Assembly (NCBI GenBank): GCA_003344405.1
Contig: NOWV01000119.1
Location: 1-64,000 of the forward strand
Length of the DNA stretch: 64,000 bases
Source: Trichoplax sp. H2
Lineage: Eukaryota > Placozoa > Uniplacotomia > Trichoplacea
Direction of reading: 5' to 3'
In this document: in pieces, positions 1-15,794 of the stretch
Numbering within the stretch: position 1 is the stretch's first letter
How the letters are laid out: every line of letters begins with the position of its first letter
Position numbers and translations under genes: made by a program
Notes under the pieces: model-generated
Seen by the model: only the letters and a program-made list of their open reading frames with translations
Told to the model about the DNA's origin: nothing
The model's database searches: none

Positions 1-151
1 ATTTTATTGAGATACAAGTTACAGGCTAGCAATGATATGGTTGTTATAGATAAGGTATTTGAGATAGCAGGAATGTAGGAACTGACTAACGAGTTAGCGT
101 ACAAGGGTATTTATAGGTTTTAGATGGGATTGAGATAATGTCTTTATATGT

Positions 152-201
152 NNNNNNNNNNNNNNNNNNNNNNNNNNNNNNNNNNNNNNNNNNNNNNNNN
201 N
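152..201. other. Assembly gap (50 N)
   Basis: Run of 50 N between unique AT-rich sequence on the left and the start of the repeat-rich block on the right. Nothing can be said about its content. Unlike the other gaps in the window, no duplicated sequence is visible on its two sides. Confidence 0.99.
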
Positions 202-289
202 CTTGTGTTGCCTGGAGAGGAGGTTTAAAAGTAAAATCCAACATCCAGTTGGCGTCAGGTCTGTAGTCGAGCTTATGCAAGTGGAGTAT

Positions 290-1375
290 TTCACCTTGAC
301 GTCGATACAGACGTCAGGTCTAGATACAGTACAGTAAGCGTTTGATAAAGTGAGATGTTCATACACTCATACAGTAAGCCGCGTACAGTGTACAGTCTAC
401 AACCTACAGTATAGCACGCTGCGGAATGTACTGTACACTGTAGGGTCGTGTGTTCAACTTTTGAATACTGTACTGTACAAATTGGAAGAGAACTGTGGAA
501 ACGCTTTGTACTGTACTGTACAGTACTGTATACTGTAGTATAGTCATGTGTCCATCATTAGGGACTGTCACTCTGTTTGCATTCCTCCTCATACAGTACA
601 CTGTACTGTACACTGTACTGCACAGTGTACAGTACAGTACAGCAAAGGTAGGGTGGATCGAGAGGCCGGACAATCAAGGGTGTCTTCGCTTTGGGGCTGC
701 CATGCCAGGCCAGGACGAAATAGAGTAGTACAGTACAATATACTGTACAGTACTGTAATGTAAGCGCTATTTTAAAAAATTAATTTCTCAAATTTGATTT
801 ATTTAAAATTTTTTTTTTTTATTATTATCCTGTAGAGTAAATAATCTGTACAGTACAGTATAATAGTGTAAATAAACATACAGTACAGTATCGTACAGTG
901 TACAGTACTCTAGTACTGTATCTACAGTACATTGTACAGTGTATACGAATACTGTAGTGTACACTGTACAGTACAGTACAGTACTGTACTGTACAAATTG
1001 GAAGAGAACTGTGGAAACGCTTTGTACTGTACTGTACAGTACTTTATACTGTAGTATAGTCATGTGTCCATCATTAGGGACTGTCACTCTGTTTGCATTC
1101 CTCCTCATACACTGTACACTGTACCGCACAGTGTACTGTACAGTACAGCGAAGGTAGGGTGGATCGAGAGGCCGGACAATCAAGGGTGTCTTCGCTTTGG
1201 GGCTGCCATGCCAGGCCAGGACGAAATAGAGTAGTACAGTACAATATACTGTACAGTGTACAGTACTCTAGTACTGTATCTACAGTACATTGTACAGTGT
1301 ATAATGCACAGCGTACAATGCACAGTGTACAGTGCATAGTGTACAGTGCACAGTGTACAATACTCGCTATCGCCA
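290..1375. repeat. Degenerate (TACTG)n/(TACAG)n array with duplicated core
   Basis: The block is dominated by the pentamers TACTG and TACAG. These are reverse complements of each other and alternate in orientation, so the array is full of GTAC-centred palindromes. A longer unit is present twice, at about 466-748 and 983-1257. Each copy carries three non-repetitive islands: one starting attggaagagaactgtgg, one starting catgtgtccatcattagg, and a GC-richer one starting aggtagggtggatcgagagg. A shorter stretch containing tctagtactgtatctacag is also doubled, near 905 and 1262. The open frames across the block are low-complexity products of the repeat and I do not call them genes. Confidence 0.85.
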
Positions 1376-1496
1376 TCACTTCATGAACTGGCAATTTCTC
1401 CAGCTCAGTTGCCTCGATTATAAACAAACTACTGGCGTAGAACAAGGATAAATCAATTCCTATATCAGACCGTATAGGAAGAGAGTCCGGGTCGCC

Positions 1497-6133
<4,637 letters not shown>

Positions 6134-6928
6134 AATTATCTTTAACACGTATATGGCACACTATTGATTCGGTAGCACAATTACTCAGTTCGAAATCTAA
6201 AATAGATCATTGACGAATTACAGAGATAAATGGCTTTAGAATATAGTATTTCTGTAAACACGTACGTCCTTACTTTATTTCCTAGAACACTGTGAATGAT
6301 TCTAGGAAGGGTATAGAAACCTACTAAAAATTATGGTATGGGAGAGCGATATTTTACCAGCTGGTATGCGCAGACTTTAACAAAATATTAATGAGTTCAT
6401 GTAATAGATAAATGAATTGCTAAAAATAGTTCAGGTTTGGAAAAAAATTCTTACTCACTAATGTGGAATTAGTATCAGCATTATTGCTAGTATTATCTTA
6501 TTACTGTAAGACGAAACTCGTTAGTCGAAGAAGCAAGAAAACTTAGCCAACATGAAGATCAAGTAAAATCTACCTAACATTTACTTTATTTTTATTTACT
6601 GGCCTTTCTATAACAACTTAGCAACAAGAAATAAGTAAATATTAAGGACAACGTGAAACTATTTTCTATGTATAGTAAACAACATCTTAACATAAATTCT
6701 TTAAAGAGTCGCCAAATGCTACGAAACTACTTTAATGTGCAAACCAAATTCTACTAGCGATTCCAACAGAATGATCGTGTAGCATTTAAATTAACTATGA
6801 GTATACTTCGATGTTGGTTACCCTACACAAGTATAGTAGCACATCATAATATAAATAGACATCCAGTAAGGGTAAACATTAACAGCTTCACACTACATTG
6901 AGTACTATACTGTATTATGCAGCTACTG
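6134..6928. other. Intergenic, nothing recognised
   Basis: AT-rich sequence between the 3' end of ECD and the truncated receptor copy on the opposite strand. No open frame with family similarity, no RNA gene and no repeat was recognised. The two genes converge here, so their 3' ends and any polyadenylation signals must lie in this stretch. Confidence 0.5.
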
Positions 6929-7384
6929 CTACCACAAAATTATAAGGATAATAGTAAACTTGCGACCGTGTAATCGAGGGTTAAGAGGATGAATTATTGC
7001 CCGATACCTCTCAATACTCAATAACGTTAGTGTTCCAACTGAAGCGGTATAACATACTAACCAGAAGTAAATGCTGAACTTACAGATAATATTCATTAAT
7101 GCAAATGGCCAACCAGCTTGTTGCTCTATAGTCATATAAATGTTGGCAATATTCAACTGAAAGGAATTCAAGATTTTAAATAATATTAAGTTACCGACGA
7201 GATAGTTTACAGCATTTTGAGTATAGCGATTTCGAATAATGTAGGCCATCACTATCGAATTAAAGATAAATCCTGCTGCATTTAATGTGATAGATATTGT
7301 TAAATAAGCCGTTTCAGACTCATTTTGTAGAGGTCTAGTTATATTAATAGGCGGATCTGTGATACTGGATGTCCAAATTTTCAT
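6929..7384 (-). pseudogene. Truncated class A receptor copy (TM1-TM4)
   Basis: A 151-codon open frame nearly identical to the first 151 residues of the intact receptor at 10792-11823. It keeps the N-glycosylation sequons, TM1, TM2, TM3 with the disulphide Cys and the ERY motif, and the start of TM4. It ends at the conserved TM4 tryptophan (W4.50), where homology to the intact copy stops at 6932 and the new flank supplies a TAG. TM5-TM7 are absent, so it cannot be a normal receptor. At position 2.50 it has Lys in place of the Asn of the parent, which also argues against function. The frame is nevertheless free of stops, so the copy is young or the fragment is still translated. Confidence 0.85.
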
Positions 7385-8417
7385 TGTTTTCGATTGGCTC
7401 TTTCACTTAGATATTCCAAATTTTTTCCTAGATTGATTTCGATTGTAGAACTAGACAGTTAAGAATAAAATGTTAACTTTTAATTTTACTCTCTATATCG
7501 TAATCGTTATCAAATGGAATACTTTCGTTGAATACTTATTCGCTTCGTAGAGAGTCGTAGTAATAGTACGAATAAGTTTGACTAGTGTCTTATAAAAGAC
7601 GTTACACCGTTCTCTTTTGTTGACCCCGTTATTCTATAATTTGATATTTTAGGTACAATAGCTCTGATTAATACAAAAAGTTTACCAAGTAATCAATTTT
7701 ATTATTTTGAAATTTAGCTTTAAAATAAATCCAGAATGAAATAATAACTTAAAAATGTCTCATACAAGCAAGAAAGATGCTGTACTGTACCGGTAGATTT
7801 TAACTTAGCGCTTTCTATTCCGAAGCTCGACGTTATTTATATTGAGGCAAGAGATCATTAATAAAATTTACGCTATCGGCACAATCAATAGAATATATTA
7901 TAAAATCGAGAACAAATAAGAAGGAAAATCTTAAAATTAAATTATCATGCTTCCGCAGAAATATTACATTTGGAAATACTAAAGGTATTTATTTTATCCA
8001 CGATCAATTTATTGGCGATATTTTCACAATTATCAGTTATATTATCTATTTTGTGAGTATTTATAAACAATTTGTCGCTATACTGTATTTAAATTTATTG
8101 TGTAACAATGATTTGTAGTTTGCGTCGATTAATAGATTCTCGGATCGATAGTAGTAATCGTATAGTGGGAATAACGTTATTTAGAATTACAGAAGAATAT
8201 TTTAGATAATAAATATTATATTAAGTATCGTATGTGAAATTATAATAACACGTGATTTAATGTTAATAATTCTGAATCTTCTAAGATTAAAGTAGTCATG
8301 ATATGGCGGATACTGAGTAATTATGAATGGTACTTTTAATTATTTATATTTATGACAAATCTGAGCTGATTAATTTTAGATTAATCCCAATCAGTTTCTA
8401 CAATCACACATCTACAG
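6932..8417. repeat. Segmental duplication, copy 1
   Basis: About 1.5 kb duplicated with 11371-12944 in the same orientation. It covers the 5' part of the receptor gene, its start codon and roughly 1 kb of upstream sequence. Landmarks shared by both copies include gcgaccgtgtaatcgaggg in the coding part and ctacaatca(c/t)acatctacagtt at the far edge. Identity is high in the coding part and falls with small indels upstream. Confidence 0.85.
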
Positions 8418-10791
8418 TTCGTATGCAAGGCAGAAAGGTCTAATAAAGCTTCCTGGTTTTAATTAGGTATTGTAACTAATAATTACGAAATAGTTCATTA
8501 AATATCATATTACTACAGTATCGTATCGGCCATACTCATGATATCAAGATTTTAATTAGCTTTTTCCGTTATTTCTAATATCTTATTATAATGTTATTTG
8601 AATCATATATGTTACTATCACAAATTTTCTTCTTTGTGAATGGTTTACTCCTCTAGTAACTAATATCCTAATGCGCTCCGGGTACGTATAATTAATAAAT
8701 TACTCGAAAAGTCTTCAGTTAAAAATTTTATTATCTCGCTCGACAAGCCTTTATGACTACTGAATTTCGGAACAACTAGTCGTTGTGAGCTCGCTCCTTT
8801 TATATTCTATATTAGTTTATAATTTTAATAGTGATGGCTATCTAGATCTAACAAGCATTGACTACGGTCAACAATTATAAAGGAATAACTTAAGAAAATT
8901 TCAATAATGTAAACTACCTAAAAGATCTTTCATCTTGTCAATATTCTGATAAGAGCAATTTAATAATTAATTAAATGGATAAAAGATGTTACCGCTTGGT
9001 GTATTTTGACAAGACGGTGCTGGAATAGCTCACGAGGTACTCCGACTATCAGGTAGCTGGGATACTTGATCTAGTAACTCATAACAAACTAAGCAACCTT
9101 CGGTTAACTGATAATCTAGTTCTCTACTTATTACACTGCACCTAACTAAGAGCTACGAATAAGGCAATACGCGTAGATCCTAAGTTATTGCCTAAAGATG
9201 CAGGACTTACAATCTTCGAAGAGAAGCTCAAATTTAATAATGTGAACGCTCGTCTACGAGCACTGAGAAAACAACTGAGTACCGAGTCCTTGAATATTAT
9301 ATTATTTAAATATTAGTATTTGTAATGATACGTACGTACCGACAAGACTTGATGCATCCTTTCAGTTTAATTTACATTCTAAACCGTAACACGATTGCAG
9401 AACTCAGATTACAACAAAGGATACACCTTACTCGAGCTAATTACTTTGATTTTCTAGTTAATATTCTGTATGTTCTAGTGAAAACAGTAGAAACTTATAT
9501 TGAAATATTCCGGTTGAATTCGAAGTTAACAGTACGCAAGTTAATCAAAATAAGAAGAGAAAAGCATGCATTTCGAACATTATATTGTATCAAAAAGCAA
9601 ACTTTAAAGCTAAATGATTGCTGTACTGCTGCAGTTTATTAATAATGTTTATCATACGTATTTTTTATAACCGCTTTTTCGTTGCTCCTATTATAAATTA
9701 TAGCGTGCCATTTATTTCATATTTCTATATGCCCATTATCTTCTATTAGTTATCGAAGTTACTTTGAGTTAGATGATGTCGTAGTACAGTACCGAAAAAT
9801 ATATGCGTAGTAAGAATAATGGACGATTGCAAATTCTAATAAAACAACTAATTCACTACTGAATCATTGCCTCAACGAGGCTCATAAAGAAGTGTTTACT
9901 AGAGCTTTCGTGTCATTACTAGTAAGATAGCTAATGATATTTGAAAAGGGTTCGAAAGATACAGTGTAAACAATTTTTAGGCAATAGTTTAAGTATTTAT
10001 CTATCCCAAACTTTTATACCTATTATTTATAAATCTCAGCGGAGCTATTTAATTGTATTAAAAACAATAATAAGACAGCCAGAAATTACTTGTAATACTT
10101 TTCTAGTTGTTATATGAATAAGTTAACAAATGATTTAGAAGCTTCAGAAATAAAAATGATAAATCTACCGTCATTTCGAACCTCATACTCAAAAAATTTG
10201 TGGGCAACTGACGAAATTTAGCTATCGTACCTTGCTGCGATAGAAATTATTGCTACTGCCTGATGTTACGTTTAATATTATAGCTAGATCGAGCTAAATA
10301 ATATTACCTTAAATTATAGTACATAGCCCGGATGTTAATATCTGTAACAATAAGATTTAAGGCTAGAGAAAAAATAATATAACTTAGTATTGTAATAAGT
10401 CACTAACGTTAATCTGATTGCTAAGAAACACTAGGATACTTGCGCTTTTATTTAGACTTAACAAATTAATACTATATCTTGAAGTGTTCTAAACTGTCTA
10501 GTAACGTTAAATATTACCATTACTTTAGTATGCATAGTGATGGGCTCCATAAGAATTAAATATACGACTGCTAATAGAACTTTTCTATCCCTACAATTAA
10601 CAGCAATCAACAATCTGTAGTTTAATATAGTCTGTGCATTGAGATTAAAGTTAACTATATCTAAATTATACTCTGTAAGGCAAAGATAAACGTAGCGTTA
10701 TTTTCTCTTATATACGGTATTCGCGCATGCGAGACAGAATTATTGCCTTCGAGATAACTTAAATCCGTCAATCAAATAAGGAAGATATCTT
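8418..10791. other. Intergenic, nothing supported
   Basis: No gene is supported. A 105-codon open frame at 9325-9642 on the plus strand has no recognisable domain or sensible composition, and I treat it as chance. Single GTAC palindromes of the window-edge repeat type occur (for example near 9784). Confidence 0.45.
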
Positions 10792-11823
10792 TTAAGCTGT
10801 GGAGTTATTGCGGATGAACGCCATTTTGACTGGTAGCTTTATTCGAGTACGACTAGTAGATTTACTACTCTCGTCGTTACTGACACTGATATGGCGATTG
10901 CTTAGAATATAAAATATTGGATCATAGAAAAGTGATAATAAAAATAAGAGCGGAAATAATTGAAGTAGAGTATGCGACGAGTCGCCGTTGTCTGGATCTT
11001 GTCGAGAGCCATTTGATGAATTATCAATAAATAAAGCTGCATTGAAGCCAAAGATCCAAGGTAAAGCACTTATAATAAAGCACACGGTTAAAATTATTGA
11101 CATTTTAACGACGCGCTTTTTTCGACGTTCGCCAGCTGATAACTTCTTATTTCGTAAAGCCTGGACTGATGTCTTTCTTAACTTGATAATAGCTTTTGTA
11201 TAACAATATATCATAACACAAACAGGAAGAATATAATCGATAAAGTTCAAAAATATTGTATGCACTAAATGGAATATAGACTGACTAATATTAACAATAC
11301 AGTCGTATTTGAGAATTTCATTGGCTGCTACACTATATAGAACCGGTAAAGAAATTATTATCGCGAATAGCCACAAAATTACAAGGATAATAATAAGCTT
11401 GCGACCGTGTAATCGAGGGTTAAGAGGATGAATTATTGCTCGATACCTCTCAATACTCAATAACGTTAGTGTTCCAACTGAAGCGGTATAACATACTAAC
11501 CAGAAGTAAATGCTGAACTTACAGATAATATTCATTAATGCAAATGACCAACCAGCTTGTTGCACTATAGCCACATAAATGTTACCACAACTCCACTGGA
11601 AGGAATTCAAGATATTGGATAATATTAAGTTACCGACGAGATAGTTTACAGCATTTTGAGTATAGCGATTTCGAATAATGTAGGCCATCACTATCGAATT
11701 AAAGATAAATCCTGCTGCATTTAATGTGGTAGATATTGTTAAATAAACCGTTTCAATATTATTTTGTAGAGGTCTAGTTATATTAATAGGCGGATCTGTG
11801 ATATTGGATGTCCAAATTTCCAT
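10792..11823 (-). CDS. Class A (rhodopsin-like) GPCR, intact, 343 aa
   Basis: Single-exon seven-transmembrane receptor with an extracellular N-terminus carrying NIT sequons at about residues 7-9 and 14-16. TM1 is about 27-50. TM2 (about 60-80) has Asn70 at position 2.50 where most class A receptors have Asp. TM3 has the disulphide Cys101 and ERY at 125-127. TM4 has Trp151, the second loop Cys175, TM5 Pro200. TM6 has LPW (254-256). TM7 ends in DPIFY (301-305) in place of NPxxY. Asn2.50 with Asp7.49 is a reciprocal swap, as known in mammalian GnRH receptors. The Ser/Lys/Arg-rich tail offers phosphorylation sites. Acts at the plasma membrane; ligand and G protein cannot be read from sequence. 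The same-strand truncated copy lies 3.4 kb downstream in gene orientation. Confidence 0.93.
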   Translation of the reverse strand: MEIWTSNITDPPINITRPLQNNIETVYLTISTTLNAAGFIFNSIVMAYIIRNRYTQNAVNYLVGNLILSNILNSFQWSCGNIYVAIVQQAGWSFALMNIICKFSIYFWLVCYTASVGTLTLLSIERYRAIIHPLNPRLHGRKLIIILVILWLFAIIISLPVLYSVAANEILKYDCIVNISQSIFHLVHTIFLNFIDYILPVCVMIYCYTKAIIKLRKTSVQALRNKKLSAGERRKKRVVKMSIILTVCFIISALPWIFGFNAALFIDNSSNGSRQDPDNGDSSHTLLQLFPLLFLLSLFYDPIFYILSNRHISVSNDESSKSTSRTRIKLPVKMAFIRNNSTA

Positions 11824-12944
11824 CGTTTTCGATTGGTTCTTTGACTTGGATATTCTGAATTTTTCCTAGATTGATTTCGGTTATAGATCTAAGCAATTAA
11901 AAAATAAAATGTAAATTTTATTCCTACACTGTATATCTCAATCATCATTAACTGATATTCTTTTGTTAAATGAGTACTCCTATTGCTTACTTACTGCCCG
12001 CTTGAGTATATTTTTATATATCTACTAATGGAAACTAATTACCTTAATGATCTGTGATTGGTAAATTTTCTTTATGTACCTAAAGTCATAGTGTGAAAGT
12101 ACAAATATATCAGATTGGTACCTTGGGCAGTGCAATAGTAACTGCACTAAAATTATTCCATATTACTGTGTTACACTCTGACTTGATACTTTAGGCAACG
12201 GATTATTAGGAAATGTTTAATAAGTGGCCAGTTATGGTATCTTGATACTTATCTTTAAAGTAAAACTAGAATTAAATAACAACTTAAAAATGCCTTACGC
12301 AAGCAATGAAGATAATGTATTGTGCTGGCAGATTTTCAACTAAACGTGCATTGTTCTTATGATCGACGTTATTTATGTAAAAGCAAGGGATCATTAATAA
12401 AATTTACGCAACCAGTATAATCTAAAGAATTGATCATAAAATTGAGAACAAATAAGAAAGAAAATCTTAAAATTTAATTATGCTTGCGAAGAAATATTAT
12501 ATTAAAAAAATGCTAAAGATATTTATTTTGCTTGCCATCAATTTACTAACGTCAATGTCACAGATGTTAATTAATTATCTGTTTTGTGTGTGTATATATG
12601 CAATATTTATTACTATAGTACTAAAATTTAGTGAGTTGCAATAATTTGTAATTGGTGTTAGTTAATGATTTCTTGTAACCATAGCAGCAACCGTCTAGTG
12701 AGAAGAATGATATTGGGAATAGCAAAAGAATATTTCAGATAGTAAAAATTATATTAAGTATAGTATGTACAATTGTAGTAAGATGTGATTTAATGCTATT
12801 AATGCTGAAAATTCTAAGATTAAAGGAGCCGTAATATGGTGGATACTGAGTCATTATGAAGTGAAGTTTTAATTATTTATATTTGCGACAAATCTGAATC
12901 GATCAATTTCCTATCAATTTCTACAATCATACATCTACAGTTTC
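11371..12944. repeat. Segmental duplication, copy 2 (parental)
   Basis: Copy of 6932-8417 that contains the 5' part of the intact receptor and its upstream region. Its upstream edge at about 12944 coincides with the 5' break of a retrotransposon fragment, so the end of homology may have been set by that insertion rather than by the original duplication event. Confidence 0.85.
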
Positions 12945-13728
12945 CAATCCATTTGTTAGAGAAATCAAAATCGAACAAATGGTAGCTAAAGTGCTCATTG
13001 ATACAGGTTCAGATTTGACGCTGGTCCAAAGCAAGTACTTAATGGAAGATGATATAAACTACGAGGATCAAGTATGCGCGACTGGATTCATGCAAAATCC
13101 TATAATAGTGCCTACTACCAACATCAGCATTAAAATTGGTAGGAAGAAAAAAATTAGCCTTGCCGCTGTTGTGGATGCACTACCGTATGATGCTATTTTG
13201 GGACGAAACGCTATTGAAGAATTCAATTTACTAACAATTAATAACCTGGACCTGGAAACTGTGGTCAGTGAGGAGCCGGATAATTTAGAAGCTACTGCTA
13301 TAAAGGCCATAAGAGAACCAGAAAAGGATATCTTTTCTAACGAGGAATCTGTCGTGGAACAAAAACGACAAAAACCGGAAGAAATCGCCAAAGATTAACG
13401 GTATGTGAAAGAAGGTATAACTTTCAACTCTGAAACGGGTAAACAATTTCACCGCAGCAACAGCTCGTTGGCAACTCCGGAAGCGAAGTTCCCAGTTGAA
13501 AATCAATTGGTACTGCCGAGAATATATAAACAGAAAATGTCAATAGTCGGAGCACCATTCGAAAGAGGCAAAGGACAGCCATGTGGATAATTTCCTCTTA
13601 ATATAGTCAATTGTAAATATTTGTATGAATATAGAAAAATAACAAATTTTAAAATTACTTCCTTACGAGGTAATTAAAATGTTATGATTAAAATTTATAA
13701 CCCTGAGCTAAATTTTAGGCGAGGGGAG
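12945..13728 (+). pseudogene. LTR-retrotransposon internal fragment (retropepsin)
   Basis: The frame enters from a truncated 5' edge near 12948 and encodes a retropepsin-like aspartic protease. The catalytic triplet appears in VLIDTGSDLTLV and the second conserved block is DAILGRNAI, with a Glu/Lys-rich tail up to a TAA at 13396-13398. The same frame then stays open to 13588-13590. Reverse transcriptase, RNase H and integrase are not present, and the 3' LTR follows about 140 bp later. Directly before the LTR is a purine tract (gcgaggggag) in the expected polypurine position. The simplest reading is a 5'-truncated, internally deleted Gypsy-like element. A domesticated protease gene is possible but less likely, given the adjoining LTR and the missing start context. 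Confidence 0.8.
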
Positions 13729-14170
13729 TGTCACGGTACGAACTACCGAGAAGAAATAGCTATCTAAATTTGGTGAATATAATATAGTGATAATATATTA
13801 CAACTAGTTACTTACAATAGGAATTACTCTAATTGTAAATGTGTTACAGTAAATTTAATGCTGTGCTGTAATGTGTACGGAAATGATTCTGTGAATGGAC
13901 ATGTTGTAGTCCGACTGTGAAAAATTAGTTAGTAGACGTTCTCACCTAAGTATTTTTATAAGATGACTCATGAATGTTAGCTGCTGTAGAACGGTATATA
14001 AGCCCGTCAGATAGTTGAATAAAGAAAGAAGTTCTCAATTGTCTAGTTGAGTTTAACGTAGAATCAAAGGCGTCTAAATTCTTGTGAGTAGGGATACTGA
14101 ATCTGCAAATTTTTTTGGAGATTTAGAGATTTATTTTACGTTATCCTTGTCAGGAAGCTGGTTTGTGACA
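13729..14170 (+). mobile_element. 3' LTR of the retropepsin element (442 bp)
   Basis: The sequence begins TGTCAC straight after the purine tract and ends GTGACA, a perfect 6-bp terminal inverted repeat of the TG...CA type. It contains a TATA box (tatataag near 13994) followed by AATAAA (near 14024), the expected promoter-then-polyadenylation order of an LTR. The matching 5' LTR is absent from the window, so no target duplication can be tested. Confidence 0.82.
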
Positions 14171-14964
14171 GCAGCAAGCGAGCGTATTTTATATCTAAAG
14201 TTTACCTTGTAAGTACCCACATCTCCTCAATATTAGATACCGAGTAAGTAAACATGATATCATTTACTTAGGTTCATATCTATTCAATTTAGAACTATTG
14301 CCCATCATTCTCATCCTATAACCTGAAAAAACGCCGCTAAAATTATTGTATGCCTTTAGATTCAAATTTAATTATACATATTAATTTCTGTTAGCAATAT
14401 TCTATTACCATAAAATTTTGTTTCATTCTACCTTTGTATTTCAATTATTAGCTTACAATGATCAATATCTTTATTTTAACCCTCTGAATAAACACTTTAA
14501 TATTAATGGTATATTTGATGAGATTACTTAATTATTCCTCTCTATTAAGAAACTTTTAATATCATTTATTGTAACTATTAGTAATTAATTTTCAACCCTA
14601 TAAATTAACTTAAAATAAGAATGAAATTTTTTGGGCTTTTAGACAATTATTAAATTTTTTACTCGTATATTAATACATACATTAATTTCATTATAGATAG
14701 AGCCTCGCAAGCTATTGACAGCATAAACTTATTTTGCAAATATATTTTTTCGGTTTACGAATTGCAAAATTAATGGCGAATAGTGCGAACAAGAGTTTTT
14801 CTTCTGGATAAAAAATGTCGACGACAACTGCGACAGAAAAGTGGGTTAGATATCATGTAGAATAACGGATTGTAATATAACGACATCGAAAATAGGAGAG
14901 GACATATTTTAGGCAGATGATTTTAAAGCCACTGTTGCTGATACTTATGAAGACTTGAACGATT
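14171..14964. other. Intergenic, nothing recognised
   Basis: AT-rich spacer between the LTR and the 3' end of the broken receptor. Its right part may include degraded receptor 3' sequence, but no TM7 motif is readable in any frame. Confidence 0.4.
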
Positions 14965-15794
14965 TTAATAACTGGAGAATAAAATTAATGTTATTAAACA
15001 AATCCAAGGCAATGCTGTCGCTAGAAAACATACAGTCAAACCAATCAACATTCTAATAACCTGCTTTCTATGGAAATCTTGAATAGAAATTGTAGTTCTA
15101 TCTCTTAGCGCTGCTATCGAGATCCTTCTCATCTTGAAGATGACATTGCCATAACAATGAACCATAATGAATAGTGGAATGAAATAATCAATTGCATCTA
15201 AAAAGATAATATAGCCTGTAAAATATCGCTTTCTATAGGATATTGCAATACTGCCATCATAACTTCTATAACTTAGCCCGTTTGCGACAAATATAATCGG
15301 TAGTGAAACTGAAACAGAAAGCATCCAAGTAATTAAAACAACGATGCGAATATTTCGCGTTAATACACGAGATTTAGTTGGATGAATGATAGTTCGATAT
15401 CTTTCAATGCTGAGTACTGTTAGTGTTGCTACTGATGCCGTATAACACGTAAACCAAAGGCATAAGGCTAACTTACAATTAATATTAATGAATTTAGTAG
15501 GTAAGTGTAAGAATTTTGCCCTATCAATGTTAATAACAACAACCAGTCACAGTATTGAACCCAAATATTGGATAGAATCAAGTTAAACACAAGATAATGA
15601 GTCACATTTTGTAATTGATGATTCTGGATAATCATAGATATAGCTAATAAGTTTATAGCAAATCCAAAGCGTACTCTTTACAAACATCAATGATCATCAT
15701 TGATGTTTGTAAAGAGTACGCTATAAGAGCCACTGCTAAGATTTGAAACATTGCCGGTTATATTGCTCTTTACATTTAACATTGACAATTCCAT
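14965..15794 (-). pseudogene. Class A GPCR pseudogene with fold-back palindrome
   Basis: A start codon at 15794 opens an N-terminus with NIT, NVS and NLS sequons, then runs into a 55-bp perfect inverted repeat (15668-15722) that ends the frame. TM1-TM2 sequence (GFAINLLAISMII, HYLVFNLILSNIW) continues in another frame. A further frameshift lies at about 15500-15540, between TM2 and TM3. From TM3 (CLWFTCYTASVATLTVLS, then ERYRTIIHP) the frame is open through TM4, TM5 and TM6 (ATALPWI), and it stops at 14965 without TM7. The lesions are therefore a palindromic insertion in TM1, at least one frameshift and loss of the 3' end. Closest in the window to the receptors at 10792-11823 and 18150-19154, with Asn at 2.50. 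Confidence 0.85.
15668..15722. repeat. Perfect inverted repeat, 26-bp arms, 3-nt loop
   Basis: Left arm 15668-15693 begins agcgtactctttacaaac, loop TCA at 15694-15696, right arm 15697-15722 is the exact reverse complement. The flanks do not continue the symmetry. It lies inside the TM1 region of the receptor pseudogene. The arrangement suggests a fold-back (template-switch) duplication rather than a transposon. Confidence 0.95.

Noticed and set aside
86-1445. Several frames of 60-126 codons across the first 1.4 kb
   Set aside because: They are translations of the TACTG/TACAG repeat (strings of Tyr, Cys, Thr, Val) and two of them cross the N gap.
9325-9642. 105-codon plus-strand frame in the left intergenic region
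   Set aside because: Isolated, no recognisable domain, no splice partner, no similarity to anything else in the window; chance frame.
10988-11203. Plus-strand frame inside the intact receptor
   Set aside because: Antisense shadow of TM5-TM6 coding sequence.
13068-13506. Minus-strand frames opposite the retropepsin
   Set aside because: Antisense shadows of the protease frame, with no motif of their own.
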